Shown here one piece after another: positions 15,375 through 22,314 of a stretch of DNA of 39,475 bases (position 1 is its first letter; every line of letters starts with the position of its first letter). The stretch is from an uncultured Lachnospiraceae bacterium (GTDB taxonomy: Bacteria > Bacillota > Clostridia > Lachnospirales > Lachnospiraceae). The stretch is from contig CAJUSO010000032.1 of NCBI GenBank assembly GCA_910588965.1, forward strand, positions 1 through 39,475. The letters run 5' to 3'. The notes under the pieces were generated by a model. It had not been told where the DNA came from, ran no database searches, and saw only the letters and a list, made by a program, of their open reading frames with translations. The position numbers and the translations under genes are program-made.

Positions 15375-16130
15375 TTAAATGGCTGAATCAAACCTCTGGC
15401 CAACCCATGTCTCCCGTTCTGAGCGGATGGAATCCGCCCTTGCCATGGCGATGGTGTCATTAATTTTCTTTAGGAGCTCATCCCAGGAAGAAGCCGTTAC
15501 GGTAACCGTGTCCCCAGAACCTTCCCCTGGCTTGCCCGCGCCTTCCTGGCGCCGTTCCTCTGCCCTCTTCTGCTCCGCCTTGCGCTGGGCCTTTTTCTTC
15601 TCCTCTGCCCGCTGTTCCGCCTTTTTCTCAATCCGCTTTTTCTGGCTGGCCAAGGATTTATCCACTACGGCAAAGAAAGAAGCCGTGCCTTTTTCGTCAA
15701 AACTCATGCCGATGGTCTTGACGCTGTCTGCATTCTTGCCCAGGCTTTGCTTCATCTGGTTCATTTGGGTAGCGGCCCCGCGCAGGATGCCTTCGTATTT
15801 TTCACGGTATGCCTCGTCCTCGGCCATCTTCTCTATTTTATCCTCGTCAATCAAGACTACCAGGCTGCTATTGCCTGCATATTTGCTGGCATTCGCCTGT
15901 ACCTCCTCCTTCTTATCAGAGCTGACCAGGATAAAATCCATATGGGAAAATTTCTTGCGCAGCTGGTTGTAGTACTTCTGCGCCTTCTCACTTAACTGGG
16001 GTTTCCCTACTTCCTTCTGTCCTGCGGGCTTTGCCACCTTGCTGGTGTTCTTGGCCTTAGAGGCAGATGCGGATTCTGCTGCCGACTGGGCTTGGGCAGT
16101 GTAAGCATTTGTGATTGCATTCGTGTCCAT
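15375..16130 (-). CDS. Unknown protein, DUF6033-like, with Lys/Glu-rich helix
   Basis: A 251-aa protein without signal peptide. The start is ATG 16130, which has GGAGGA 7 bases upstream; a longer frame to 16274 has no site. The N-terminal 45 residues are Ala/Ser/Lys-rich. A globular part follows (LSEKAQKYYNQLRKKFSHMDFILVSS, then VVLIDEDKIEKMAEDEAYREKYEGI and GTASFFAVVDKS). After it comes a highly charged helical tract of about 40 residues (KKRIEKKAEQRAEEKKKAQR...) that is probably a coiled coil. The globular part resembles Lachnospiraceae proteins filed as DUF6033, from memory. Function is unknown. It stands alone between convergent and divergent neighbours. Confidence 0.65.
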   Translation of the reverse strand: MDTNAITNAYTAQAQSAAESASASKAKNTSKVAKPAGQKEVGKPQLSEKAQKYYNQLRKKFSHMDFILVSSDKKEEVQANASKYAGNSSLVVLIDEDKIEKMAEDEAYREKYEGILRGAATQMNQMKQSLGKNADSVKTIGMSFDEKGTASFFAVVDKSLASQKKRIEKKAEQRAEEKKKAQRKAEQKRAEERRQEGAGKPGEGSGDTVTVTASSWDELLKKINDTIAMARADSIRSERETWVGQRFDSAI

Positions 16131-16275
16131 AATTTTCTCCTCCATTTTTTCTGAAAACCAAAGCCGTCCTTTTCCTGTTACGGTTTGCCTACAAGGCTTC
16201 CCGGGCGCTTTATGATTGCCTTCCCTGTTATTATCGGCCAGATGGAATCGGATGTTTAGGCATCCCGAATGCATA

Positions 16276-16304
16276 TTCCATTTTCCTAAGACTTAGTGTA
16301 TACT
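16276..16304 (+). promoter_or_regulatory. Probable promoter of rqcH
   Basis: A good -10 TATACT (16299-16304) lies 45 bases before ATG 16349. The -35 region at 17-bp spacing (TTCCAT, 16276-16281) is weak. Confidence 0.4.
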
Positions 16305-16348
16305 ATGTAGGAACCATCCCGTTTCACATAGAAAAAGGAGGACAAGCT

Positions 16349-18088
16349 ATGGCATTTGACGGAATTGTTATCGCAAGCTTAGTAAAAGAATTCAATGAAA
16401 CTATACAAAACGGCAGGATTAGTAAAATCGCCCAGCCGGAAAAGGACGAACTGCTCCTGACCATAAAAGGCGCAAAGGGGCAGGCCCGCCTTGTACTGTC
16501 TGCAAGCGCCTCCCTCCCGTTGGTATACTTAACAGATAAAAACAAACCCAGCCCCATGACCGCCCCAAATTTCTGCATGCTGCTGCGCAAGCACATTGCA
16601 AATGGGAAAATCACCCGGATTTCCCAGCCCCAGATGGAGCGTATCATCCAGTTTGAGATTGAGCACCTGGACGATTTGGGCGACCTTAGGCACAAGCAGC
16701 TTATTGTGGAAATCATGGGCAAGCACAGCAATATCATTTTCTGCGACGAAGGAGGGAAAATCATCGACAGCATCAAGCACATTTCCGCCCAGGTCAGTTC
16801 CGTGCGGGAGGTACTGCCGGGCCGGGAATACTTCATCCCCAAGACCCAGCACAAATCCAACCCCTTAGAAGCAGGCCAGGCTTCCTTCCTGGAAACCGTA
16901 TGCGAAAAGCCCCTGCCTGCCGCCAAGGCTATTTATTCCGCCTTCACTGGCATCAGCCCCACCATTGCCTCGGAAATCTGTTTCCGGGCTTCTGTAGATG
17001 GGGAACGCCCCATTGCGGCGTTGTCCGAAGACGAACGGCTGCACCTTTACCACCATTTTGCCTGGATGATGGAGGATGTGCAAAAAGGGCAGTTTACGCC
17101 CAGTATCATACGCCGCCAGAAAGAACCGGTTGAATTTTCTGCCTTGGAACTGAAACAGTATGCAGATTATGAAACGGATTCCTACCCCTCCATTTCCACT
17201 GTCTTAGAAACCTTTTTTGCCGCCAGGAGCAGCTATACCAGGATCCGCCAGAAATCTGCCGACCTGCGTAAGATTGTATCCACGGTCCTAGACCGCAGCC
17301 GGAAAAAATACGACCTGCAGCAAAAACAGCTCAAGGACACAGAAAAGCGCGAAAAGTACAAGGTATACGGGGAATTGATCCATACCTACGGCTATGGGCT
17401 GCCAGAAGGCTCCAAGACCTTGGAGGCCTTGGATTACTACACCGGCAAAATGGTCTCCGTCCCCTTAGACCCACAGCTTACGCCCCAGGAAAACGCCAAG
17501 AAATATTTTAGCCGCTACGGCAAGCTGAAACGGACCTACGAGGCGCTGACCGGGCTGATAGAAGAGACCAAGGAAGAAATCCTCCACTTAGAATCCATTT
17601 CCACTTCCCTGGATATTGCCGTGTCTGAAGCCGACCTGGGGCAGATTAAGGAGGAACTGGTACGCTTTGGCTATATCAAAAAGAAGCACGCCGGCAAGAA
17701 GGAAAAAATAAAAAGCAAGCCTTTCCACTATATTTCCTCGGATGGCTTCCACATGTATGTGGGGAAAAATAATTTCCAGAATGAGGAGCTGACCTTCAAA
17801 TTCGCCTCTGGGAATGACTGGTGGTTCCACGCAAAGGGCATCCCCGGTTCCCATGTGGTGGTAAAAACCAATGGGGAAGAACTGCCCGACCGTACCTTTG
17901 AGGAAGCTGGGCAGCTGGCCGCCTTTTATTCCAAGGGGCGGGAAAATGAAAAGGTGGAGATTGACTACCTGGAACGGAAGCATGTGAAAAAGCCCAACGG
18001 GAGCAAGCCTGGGTTTGTGGTCTACTATACCAATTATTCCCTGGTGGCCTCTCCGGATATCTCGGCGATTCCATTGGCGGAACCCTAA
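16349..18088 (+). CDS. rqcH: NFACT-family ribosome quality control protein RqcH
   Basis: A 579-aa cytoplasmic protein homologous to Rqc2/NEMF. In bacteria it binds obstructed 50S subunits and, with tRNA-Ala, adds C-terminal alanine tails that target stalled products for degradation. The NFACT-N domain begins MAFDGIVIASLVKEFNETI and contains ISKIAQPEKDELLLTI. HhH and coiled-coil parts occupy about 180-440. The NFACT-R domain (about 455-560) reads FHYISSDGFHMYVGKN, then NDWWFHAKGIPGSHVVVK. The length is typical, and older names are FbpA or fibronectin-binding protein. ATG 16349 is behind AAAAAGGAGG. An ECF sigma operon follows on the same strand but has its own promoter. Confidence 0.93.
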   Translation: MAFDGIVIASLVKEFNETIQNGRISKIAQPEKDELLLTIKGAKGQARLVLSASASLPLVYLTDKNKPSPMTAPNFCMLLRKHIANGKITRISQPQMERIIQFEIEHLDDLGDLRHKQLIVEIMGKHSNIIFCDEGGKIIDSIKHISAQVSSVREVLPGREYFIPKTQHKSNPLEAGQASFLETVCEKPLPAAKAIYSAFTGISPTIASEICFRASVDGERPIAALSEDERLHLYHHFAWMMEDVQKGQFTPSIIRRQKEPVEFSALELKQYADYETDSYPSISTVLETFFAARSSYTRIRQKSADLRKIVSTVLDRSRKKYDLQQKQLKDTEKREKYKVYGELIHTYGYGLPEGSKTLEALDYYTGKMVSVPLDPQLTPQENAKKYFSRYGKLKRTYEALTGLIEETKEEILHLESISTSLDIAVSEADLGQIKEELVRFGYIKKKHAGKKEKIKSKPFHYISSDGFHMYVGKNNFQNEELTFKFASGNDWWFHAKGIPGSHVVVKTNGEELPDRTFEEAGQLAAFYSKGRENEKVEIDYLERKHVKKPNGSKPGFVVYYTNYSLVASPDISAIPLAEP

Positions 18089-18121
18089 TCTGGCAATCCC
18101 GCCAAAAAATTTTTGTTTTGG

Positions 18122-18149
18122 TGTAACATTCCCTCCAAATCTGGCACTA
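18122..18149 (+). promoter_or_regulatory. Candidate ECF-type autoregulatory promoter
   Basis: TGTAAC (18122-18127), 16 bases and GCACTA (18144-18149) resemble the -35/-10 pair of ECF promoters (AAC in -35, CGTC-like -10), about 40 bases before the sigma gene. No SigA-type promoter is evident. Autoregulation is the usual pattern for such operons. Confidence 0.4.
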
Positions 18150-18189
18150 ATACTGTGAAACTGCAAACGGATGGGGAAGGAGGGATACC

Positions 18190-18693
18190 ATGAAGCGGCT
18201 TTTAGAAGAACTGTTCGCACAATATTACAAGCCCGTCTATTCCTATTTATACAGCCTAAGCCGCAACGCCGCCTTGGCAGAGGACCTGGCCTCCGAGGTG
18301 TTTTTGGAAACCGTAAAATCCATTGGCTCCTTCCGTGGGGAATCTGATATCAAGACCTGGCTCTTCTCCATTGCCCGCCGCAAATGGTACCGCCATTTAA
18401 GGAAAAAATGCCGCCAGGCAGACACCGAACTGCTGACGGATTTCCTGCCATCCCCGAATCAGCCGCTGGAGGACGCCTGTTACTGCCAGCTTTTGGCACA
18501 GAAGGTTTACCAGCTTCTGGAGGCTGAGCCCAAACGCACCCAAAGCATTGTCCGGATGCGTCTGGAGGGCTATTCCTTTTATGAAATCGGAAAAGCCCAC
18601 GGCATCTCGGAAAACTCTGCCCGGGTCATAGATTTCCGGGCCAAGGCGAAAATCCGCAGACAACTGGAAAAGGAGGGATTTGACTATGACTGA
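18190..18693 (+). CDS. ECF RNA polymerase sigma factor
   Basis: A 167-aa sigma factor. Region 2: YYKPVYSYLYSLSRNAALAEDLASEVFLETVKSI and IKTWLFSIARRKWYRHLRKK (about residues 10-80). Region 4: a helix-turn-helix near 125-160 (MRLEGYSFYEIGKAHGISENSARVIDFRAKAKIR). There is no extra C-terminal domain. The stop overlaps the anti-sigma start by 8 bases, so the pair is translationally coupled. The start ATG 18190 has GGAAGGAGGG just upstream. The group resembles SigW/YlaC-type factors that answer envelope stress; the signal is not known here. Confidence 0.9.
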   Translation: MKRLLEELFAQYYKPVYSYLYSLSRNAALAEDLASEVFLETVKSIGSFRGESDIKTWLFSIARRKWYRHLRKKCRQADTELLTDFLPSPNQPLEDACYCQLLAQKVYQLLEAEPKRTQSIVRMRLEGYSFYEIGKAHGISENSARVIDFRAKAKIRRQLEKEGFDYD

Positions 18694-20017
18694 TATTACC
18701 TGCCAAATATGCACGGATCTGATGCCCCTAGTCCAAGACGGGATTGCAAGCGATGACAGCTGCCAAGCCCTGCGCCGCCATACGGAAAGCTGCCCTGCCT
18801 GCCGGGCCCTGTTCCAAGGGGAACCGCCGGCTTCCGGCAGCCAGGACGCCCTGTGGCAGAAAACCCTGGGGCAGATCAAACGCAGGCTACAGCTACTTGC
18901 TGTTATGGCATTAATGTGCGGCATGTTTTTGGGGCTGGGCCTGACAGGCAACAGCGGCATGTTCTACAATACGCTGCTTATGCCGGTGATTGGGATACTT
19001 GGATACTGCCTGTTCCGTTGGCGGGCCTTGTATGCCATCCCCCTCCTGCTGCTCCTCCTCCATCCCATCGCAAACCTGGCTGCCGTGTTCCTGGAAGGGG
19101 AGCCGCTGGATTTCCTCTCCATCGCCGCCTTTACCGGGATTTACAGCATCTTTGCATTGGCCGGGACTGTAATTGCCGGGCTTGTGCACTTTGCCTTCCA
19201 GAAGGGGAAAGCCTTAAAGCCGCTTGCTCTCGCTTGGGCGCTTGTCCTGGCCTTGGGGCTTGGGTGGATGGCAAATGGCCTGGTAGGCAACCCCATCTCC
19301 AAATCCCTGGCTTCGGAATCTGCCCGAGGCTATTTGTCCAAAAGGTTTCCCGGCACGGATTTTTACCTGGAAGGGATACATTATGATTTCAAAACCGGCT
19401 CCTACCGCGCTTCCATCAAATCCTCTGGCAGCATGGACCGCTATTTCTCTATTTACCTGGATATGGCTGGGCAGTACCTTTGGGATACCTATGGAAATGT
19501 GGAAGATAAATCCAACACCGCCTTACGCCTGGATCAGGAATACCGGGAATTGACGGATAAGGTCTTTACAAGCCCTTTCTTCCCCTACCACAGTGATATT
19601 ATGTATGGGCATTTGGAAATTTACCCCAAAGCAGATCTCCTGGATGCAGGGGAAAACGATATCCCAGGTTATGCGCTGGTACAGGAGGAATTGGTAGAAG
19701 ATAAGCTCTACGACATCCAAAAGCTTGGGGCGCAGGCTGGCCATTTGGTTATTTATGTGGAAAGCAATACCATCACTGCCGAAAAAGCAGCAGAAGCCAT
19801 CCTGGAAATCCGCCGGCAGATGGATGATGCGGGCGTCCCGTTCCATGCCATGGAATTCCACCTGGAGGAACCGCTCCCAGAAGACGGATCTCCCAGAAAC
19901 AAAAGCATCGACGTCCTGGAGATTTTATCCCAAGACATCTACAAAGACGGCCTAGCCGGCCGTATAGAGCGTGCAGACGCAGACGCGAAGGCACATTCTG
20001 CACAGGAAGGAAAGTAA
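18686..20017 (+). CDS. Membrane anti-sigma factor with zinc-finger and YfjL-like domain
   Basis: A 443-aa partner of the upstream sigma factor. The cytoplasmic N-terminus has a ZAS-type zinc-finger pattern: CQICTDLMPLVQDG, then HTESCPACRALF (H-x3-C-x2-C). Four hydrophobic segments follow (about 70-210). An extracytoplasmic C-terminal half starts NPISKSLASESARGYLSKRF and contains LEGIHYDFKTGSYRASIKS, which resembles the YfjL-like sensory domain. ATG 18686 is preferred over TTG 18680 because GGAGGG lies 8 bases upstream of it. The design suggests a sigma factor held at the membrane until the outer domain senses a signal. A terminator follows at 20023. Confidence 0.85.
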   Translation: MTDITCQICTDLMPLVQDGIASDDSCQALRRHTESCPACRALFQGEPPASGSQDALWQKTLGQIKRRLQLLAVMALMCGMFLGLGLTGNSGMFYNTLLMPVIGILGYCLFRWRALYAIPLLLLLLHPIANLAAVFLEGEPLDFLSIAAFTGIYSIFALAGTVIAGLVHFAFQKGKALKPLALAWALVLALGLGWMANGLVGNPISKSLASESARGYLSKRFPGTDFYLEGIHYDFKTGSYRASIKSSGSMDRYFSIYLDMAGQYLWDTYGNVEDKSNTALRLDQEYRELTDKVFTSPFFPYHSDIMYGHLEIYPKADLLDAGENDIPGYALVQEELVEDKLYDIQKLGAQAGHLVIYVESNTITAEKAAEAILEIRRQMDDAGVPFHAMEFHLEEPLPEDGSPRNKSIDVLEILSQDIYKDGLAGRIERADADAKAHSAQEGK

Positions 20018-20022
20018 ACAAG

Positions 20023-20051
20023 GGCTCTTGGCATATTACACGCCAAGAGCC
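20023..20051. terminator. Terminator between the convergent anti-sigma and SASP genes
   Basis: GGCTCTTGGC and GCCAAGAGCC form a perfect 10-bp stem with a 9-base loop; T-rich sequence follows on the plus strand (TCTGTTTACTGTTTTC) and on the minus strand (CTTGTTTAC). It may serve both genes. Confidence 0.7.
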
Positions 20052-20087
20052 TCTGTTTACTGTTTTCTATCCAGGCAATCTCTTCTG

Positions 20088-20291
20088 TTACTTCCCGGAC
20101 ATCTGTCTTTCCTGGGCTTCGATCATTTTCTTCACCATATAGCCGCCGACAGAACCATTCTGCCTAGAGGTTAATTCCCCATTGTACCCATCCTTTAAGG
20201 GCACGCCGATTTCATTTGCAACCTCAAATTTGAACTTATCAAGTGCGCTTTTGGCTTCTGGTACTACTGCTCTGTTTGATGAATTAGACAT
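20088..20291 (-). CDS. Alpha/beta-type small acid-soluble spore protein
   Basis: A 67-aa DNA-binding spore protein that coats and protects DNA in the core and is degraded at germination. The family marks are clear: ALDKFKFEVANEIGV contains the GPR protease cleavage region, and the C-terminal NGSVGGYMVKKMIEAQERQM is the second conserved block. AGGAGG lies 6-7 bases before ATG 20291. This is direct evidence for a spore former. A SigG promoter is expected, but I could not place one with correct spacing. Confidence 0.95.
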   Translation of the reverse strand: MSNSSNRAVVPEAKSALDKFKFEVANEIGVPLKDGYNGELTSRQNGSVGGYMVKKMIEAQERQMSGK

Positions 20292-20464
20292 ATCGTTACC
20301 TCCTGTCGTCTTTTGTTATGGCTGTAACAGATTGGGCAAAACTTATGCCCGCTGCCAGAAAGGCATCGGCACATTTGCATTGCCTCATTTGCTACACAGA
20401 TATTATATGCAAAGAAAACCGGAATAGACATGCAGTTCTTTCCGCTTTTGTTAAAAAATGCTAT

Positions 20465-21229
20465 TTACTGCGGCTGCTTTAAGCCCATGAGCCAAGAACG
20501 CAAAAACCCCGCTGCAAAACAGAGGACGCACGCCCCAAGAAACGCAAACACAAAACGCACAAGCAAATCTATATTCCCAGACATCTTCCCGTGGCGGTAC
20601 ATATCCAGCACATAGCCAGGATCCACCTCATACTCCTGCGCCATCCCTTCTAGCATCTGGCGTTCCTGGGCTGTCGCTTGGCGGACGTAGCCCGTCGGGT
20701 AAATGCCCTCCTTTTGCAACCTGTTTTTCAATAAAATATAATCGTCAAAATATACGCACACATAGGATCCGTCGGGAAGCCCCATAAGGAAATAGCGGTT
20801 ATATGCGCCGCCTGTGGCAAATACCCTTAACAGCCCCTGCCACCATGCAGGCGGGCTGGATAGAACCTGGTATTCCGCTATATGGACCGTCCTCCTTACC
20901 CTCCGGGCCCTGGTCTGATGCTCCCCCTTCCATTCCACATCCCGCAGGCGCAGCAAGGGGCATCCCACGAGGCAGCCGCCTCTGACAGTGGCCGGGGACT
21001 GACGGCGGTAATGGCCTTCCACCTCCTCTTGCCGGGTAATCCGGCTGGCGGCGCTGCCAGGCCATTGCCCCTGCCCTGTCCCTTCCCCTACCCCAATATC
21101 ATACATCCATCCCGTAGGCAGGCTTCCCAGTACCGCCCACAGGCAAAATATCCCGCAGCATATCATCTGCAGCAGGAACAGGGGGGATCGTGTCCCCTTC
21201 CCCCTTGGATCCTTTGGAACCCTTTGCAT
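20465..21229 (-). CDS. Unknown protein with two membrane segments
   Basis: A 254-aa protein. An N-terminal hydrophobic segment (LFLLQMICCGIFCLWAVLGSL, about residues 15-35) and a C-terminal one (LVRFVFAFLGACVLCFAAGFL, about 225-245) flank an extracytoplasmic domain that includes YFLMGLPDGSYVCVYFDDYIL. ATG 21229 has GGGAGG 5 bases upstream; a longer frame to 21343 has no site. I do not recognise the family. It is transcribed away from the coiled-coil gene and toward the SASP gene. The middle (about 70-140) is Arg/Gly-rich and looks poorly conserved. Confidence 0.7.
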   Translation of the reverse strand: MQRVPKDPRGKGTRSPLFLLQMICCGIFCLWAVLGSLPTGWMYDIGVGEGTGQGQWPGSAASRITRQEEVEGHYRRQSPATVRGGCLVGCPLLRLRDVEWKGEHQTRARRVRRTVHIAEYQVLSSPPAWWQGLLRVFATGGAYNRYFLMGLPDGSYVCVYFDDYILLKNRLQKEGIYPTGYVRQATAQERQMLEGMAQEYEVDPGYVLDMYRHGKMSGNIDLLVRFVFAFLGACVLCFAAGFLRSWLMGLKQPQ

Positions 21230-21419
21230 AAATACCTCCCTTCTAACCAACGCCCTTTTGCATTCCTTGCTGTACCAGCTAATTGTACCAAAAACTGGGC
21301 GGCGGGACAAGCTTCCATACGGAAACAAAGCCCCTTCTATCACTGCCCACAGCCAGACAAAATTCCAGCTGGGGTATTCCGCCTGGGGAATGCCGGTAGA
21401 AAAAACAGAAACCTAATAC

Positions 21420-21448
21420 TTGCTACCAGGCGTTTTATCTGCTACAAT
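21420..21448 (+). promoter_or_regulatory. SigA promoter of the coiled-coil gene
   Basis: TTGCTA (21420-21425), a 17-bp spacer and TACAAT (21443-21448), about 70 bases before ATG 21517. Confidence 0.65.
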
Positions 21449-21516
21449 GGGAATATGCCTTCTGGCAAAGCATATGGAAAAGGTCTTGGCATGCAGGGAA
21501 AAGGAGGAGATGGGTT

Positions 21517-22179
21517 ATGGAAGAAAAACTGGATCTAATTTTAAGCAAAATGGGCAGCTTAGAAACGGAAATACAAGGCATGAAATCCGATATGCTGGAT
21601 ATGAAACATGACATGCAAGGCATGAAGGGCGATATACAGGGCTTGAAGGACGACATGCTGGGCATGAAGGGCGACATACAGGGCTTGAAGGACGATATGC
21701 TAGGCATGAAGGGCGACATACAGGGCTTGAAAGACGATATGCTGGGCATGAAGGGCAACATACAGGTCTTGAAGGACGACATGCTGGGCATGAAGGGCGA
21801 CATACAGGTCTTGAAGGACGACATGCTGGGCATGAAGGGCGACATACAGGTCTTGAAAGACGATATGCTAGGCATGAAGGGCGACATACAGAACCTGAAG
21901 GACGACATGCTAGATATGAAGGACGACATGCTGGGCTTGAAGGACGATATGCTGGGCATGAAGGACGACATACAGCGGTTAAATGATAAGGTTACGAAAA
22001 TGGATTTAACACTGGAAAACGAAATCCGGGTCAATATCCAGCGTGTAGCCGAAGGGCATCTTGACCTGTCCAGAATCCTGCACGATGCAATGAAACCCAA
22101 TTCTGAGGTTGAAATGCTGGCCATCAAAGTACGGCAATTAGAATCCGAAGTCCAGGATATAAAGCTGAAATTAGCGTAA
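21517..22179 (+). CDS. Repeat-built coiled-coil protein
   Basis: A 220-aa soluble protein, almost all predicted helix. Residues 35-132 are seven near-identical 14-residue units of the type GMKGDIQGLKDDML, two heptads each; two more degenerate units follow. Met, Leu and Ile at a/d-like positions support a long coiled coil. The C-terminal 60 residues are non-repetitive: ENEIRVNIQRVAEGHLDLSR, then MKPNSEVEMLAIKVRQLESEVQ. I recall this end from many small Firmicutes proteins of unknown role. AAGGAGGAGA precedes ATG 21517, and there is a good promoter at 21420. It is a real gene by promoter, site and terminator. Repeat number could vary between strains. Confidence 0.8.
   Translation: MEEKLDLILSKMGSLETEIQGMKSDMLDMKHDMQGMKGDIQGLKDDMLGMKGDIQGLKDDMLGMKGDIQGLKDDMLGMKGNIQVLKDDMLGMKGDIQVLKDDMLGMKGDIQVLKDDMLGMKGDIQNLKDDMLDMKDDMLGLKDDMLGMKDDIQRLNDKVTKMDLTLENEIRVNIQRVAEGHLDLSRILHDAMKPNSEVEMLAIKVRQLESEVQDIKLKLA
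21619..21912 (+). repeat. Seven tandem 42-bp coding repeats
   Basis: The in-frame unit begins GGCATGAAGGGCGACATACA and encodes two heptads. Copies differ mainly by silent or single changes (GGC/GTC in one codon, GAT/GAC, CTG/CTA). The near-identity of the DNA suggests recent expansion by slippage or unequal recombination. Confidence 0.9.
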
Positions 22180-22232
22180 TTGTATCCATTGCATGATATC
22201 GTCATTACATAATTACATAGCAACACCGGCAT

Positions 22233-22287
22233 AAATGCCAGAATTTTGCAAGGCAAAATCCCATGCCTTGGCAAGATTCTGGCATTT
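22233..22287. terminator. Long hairpin between the convergent coiled-coil gene and recG
   Basis: AAATGCCAGAAT (22233-22244) and its near complement ATTCTGGCATTT (22276-22287) close a stem that continues inward with TTTGC/GCAAG and AAGGCA/TGCCTT. A third copy of the arm, AAATTCTGGCATT (22291-22303), follows just outside and could form an alternative pairing. It lies between two gene ends and probably terminates both. Confidence 0.6.
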
Positions 22288-22314
22288 CCAAAATTCTGGC
22301 ATTCCCAAAACCTT

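Noticed and set aside
21435..22274. 279-codon minus-strand frame of Met/Ser/Phe repeats
   Set aside because: It exists only because the 42-bp repeat is open in several frames; the plus strand has the promoter, ribosome binding site and a conserved-looking end.
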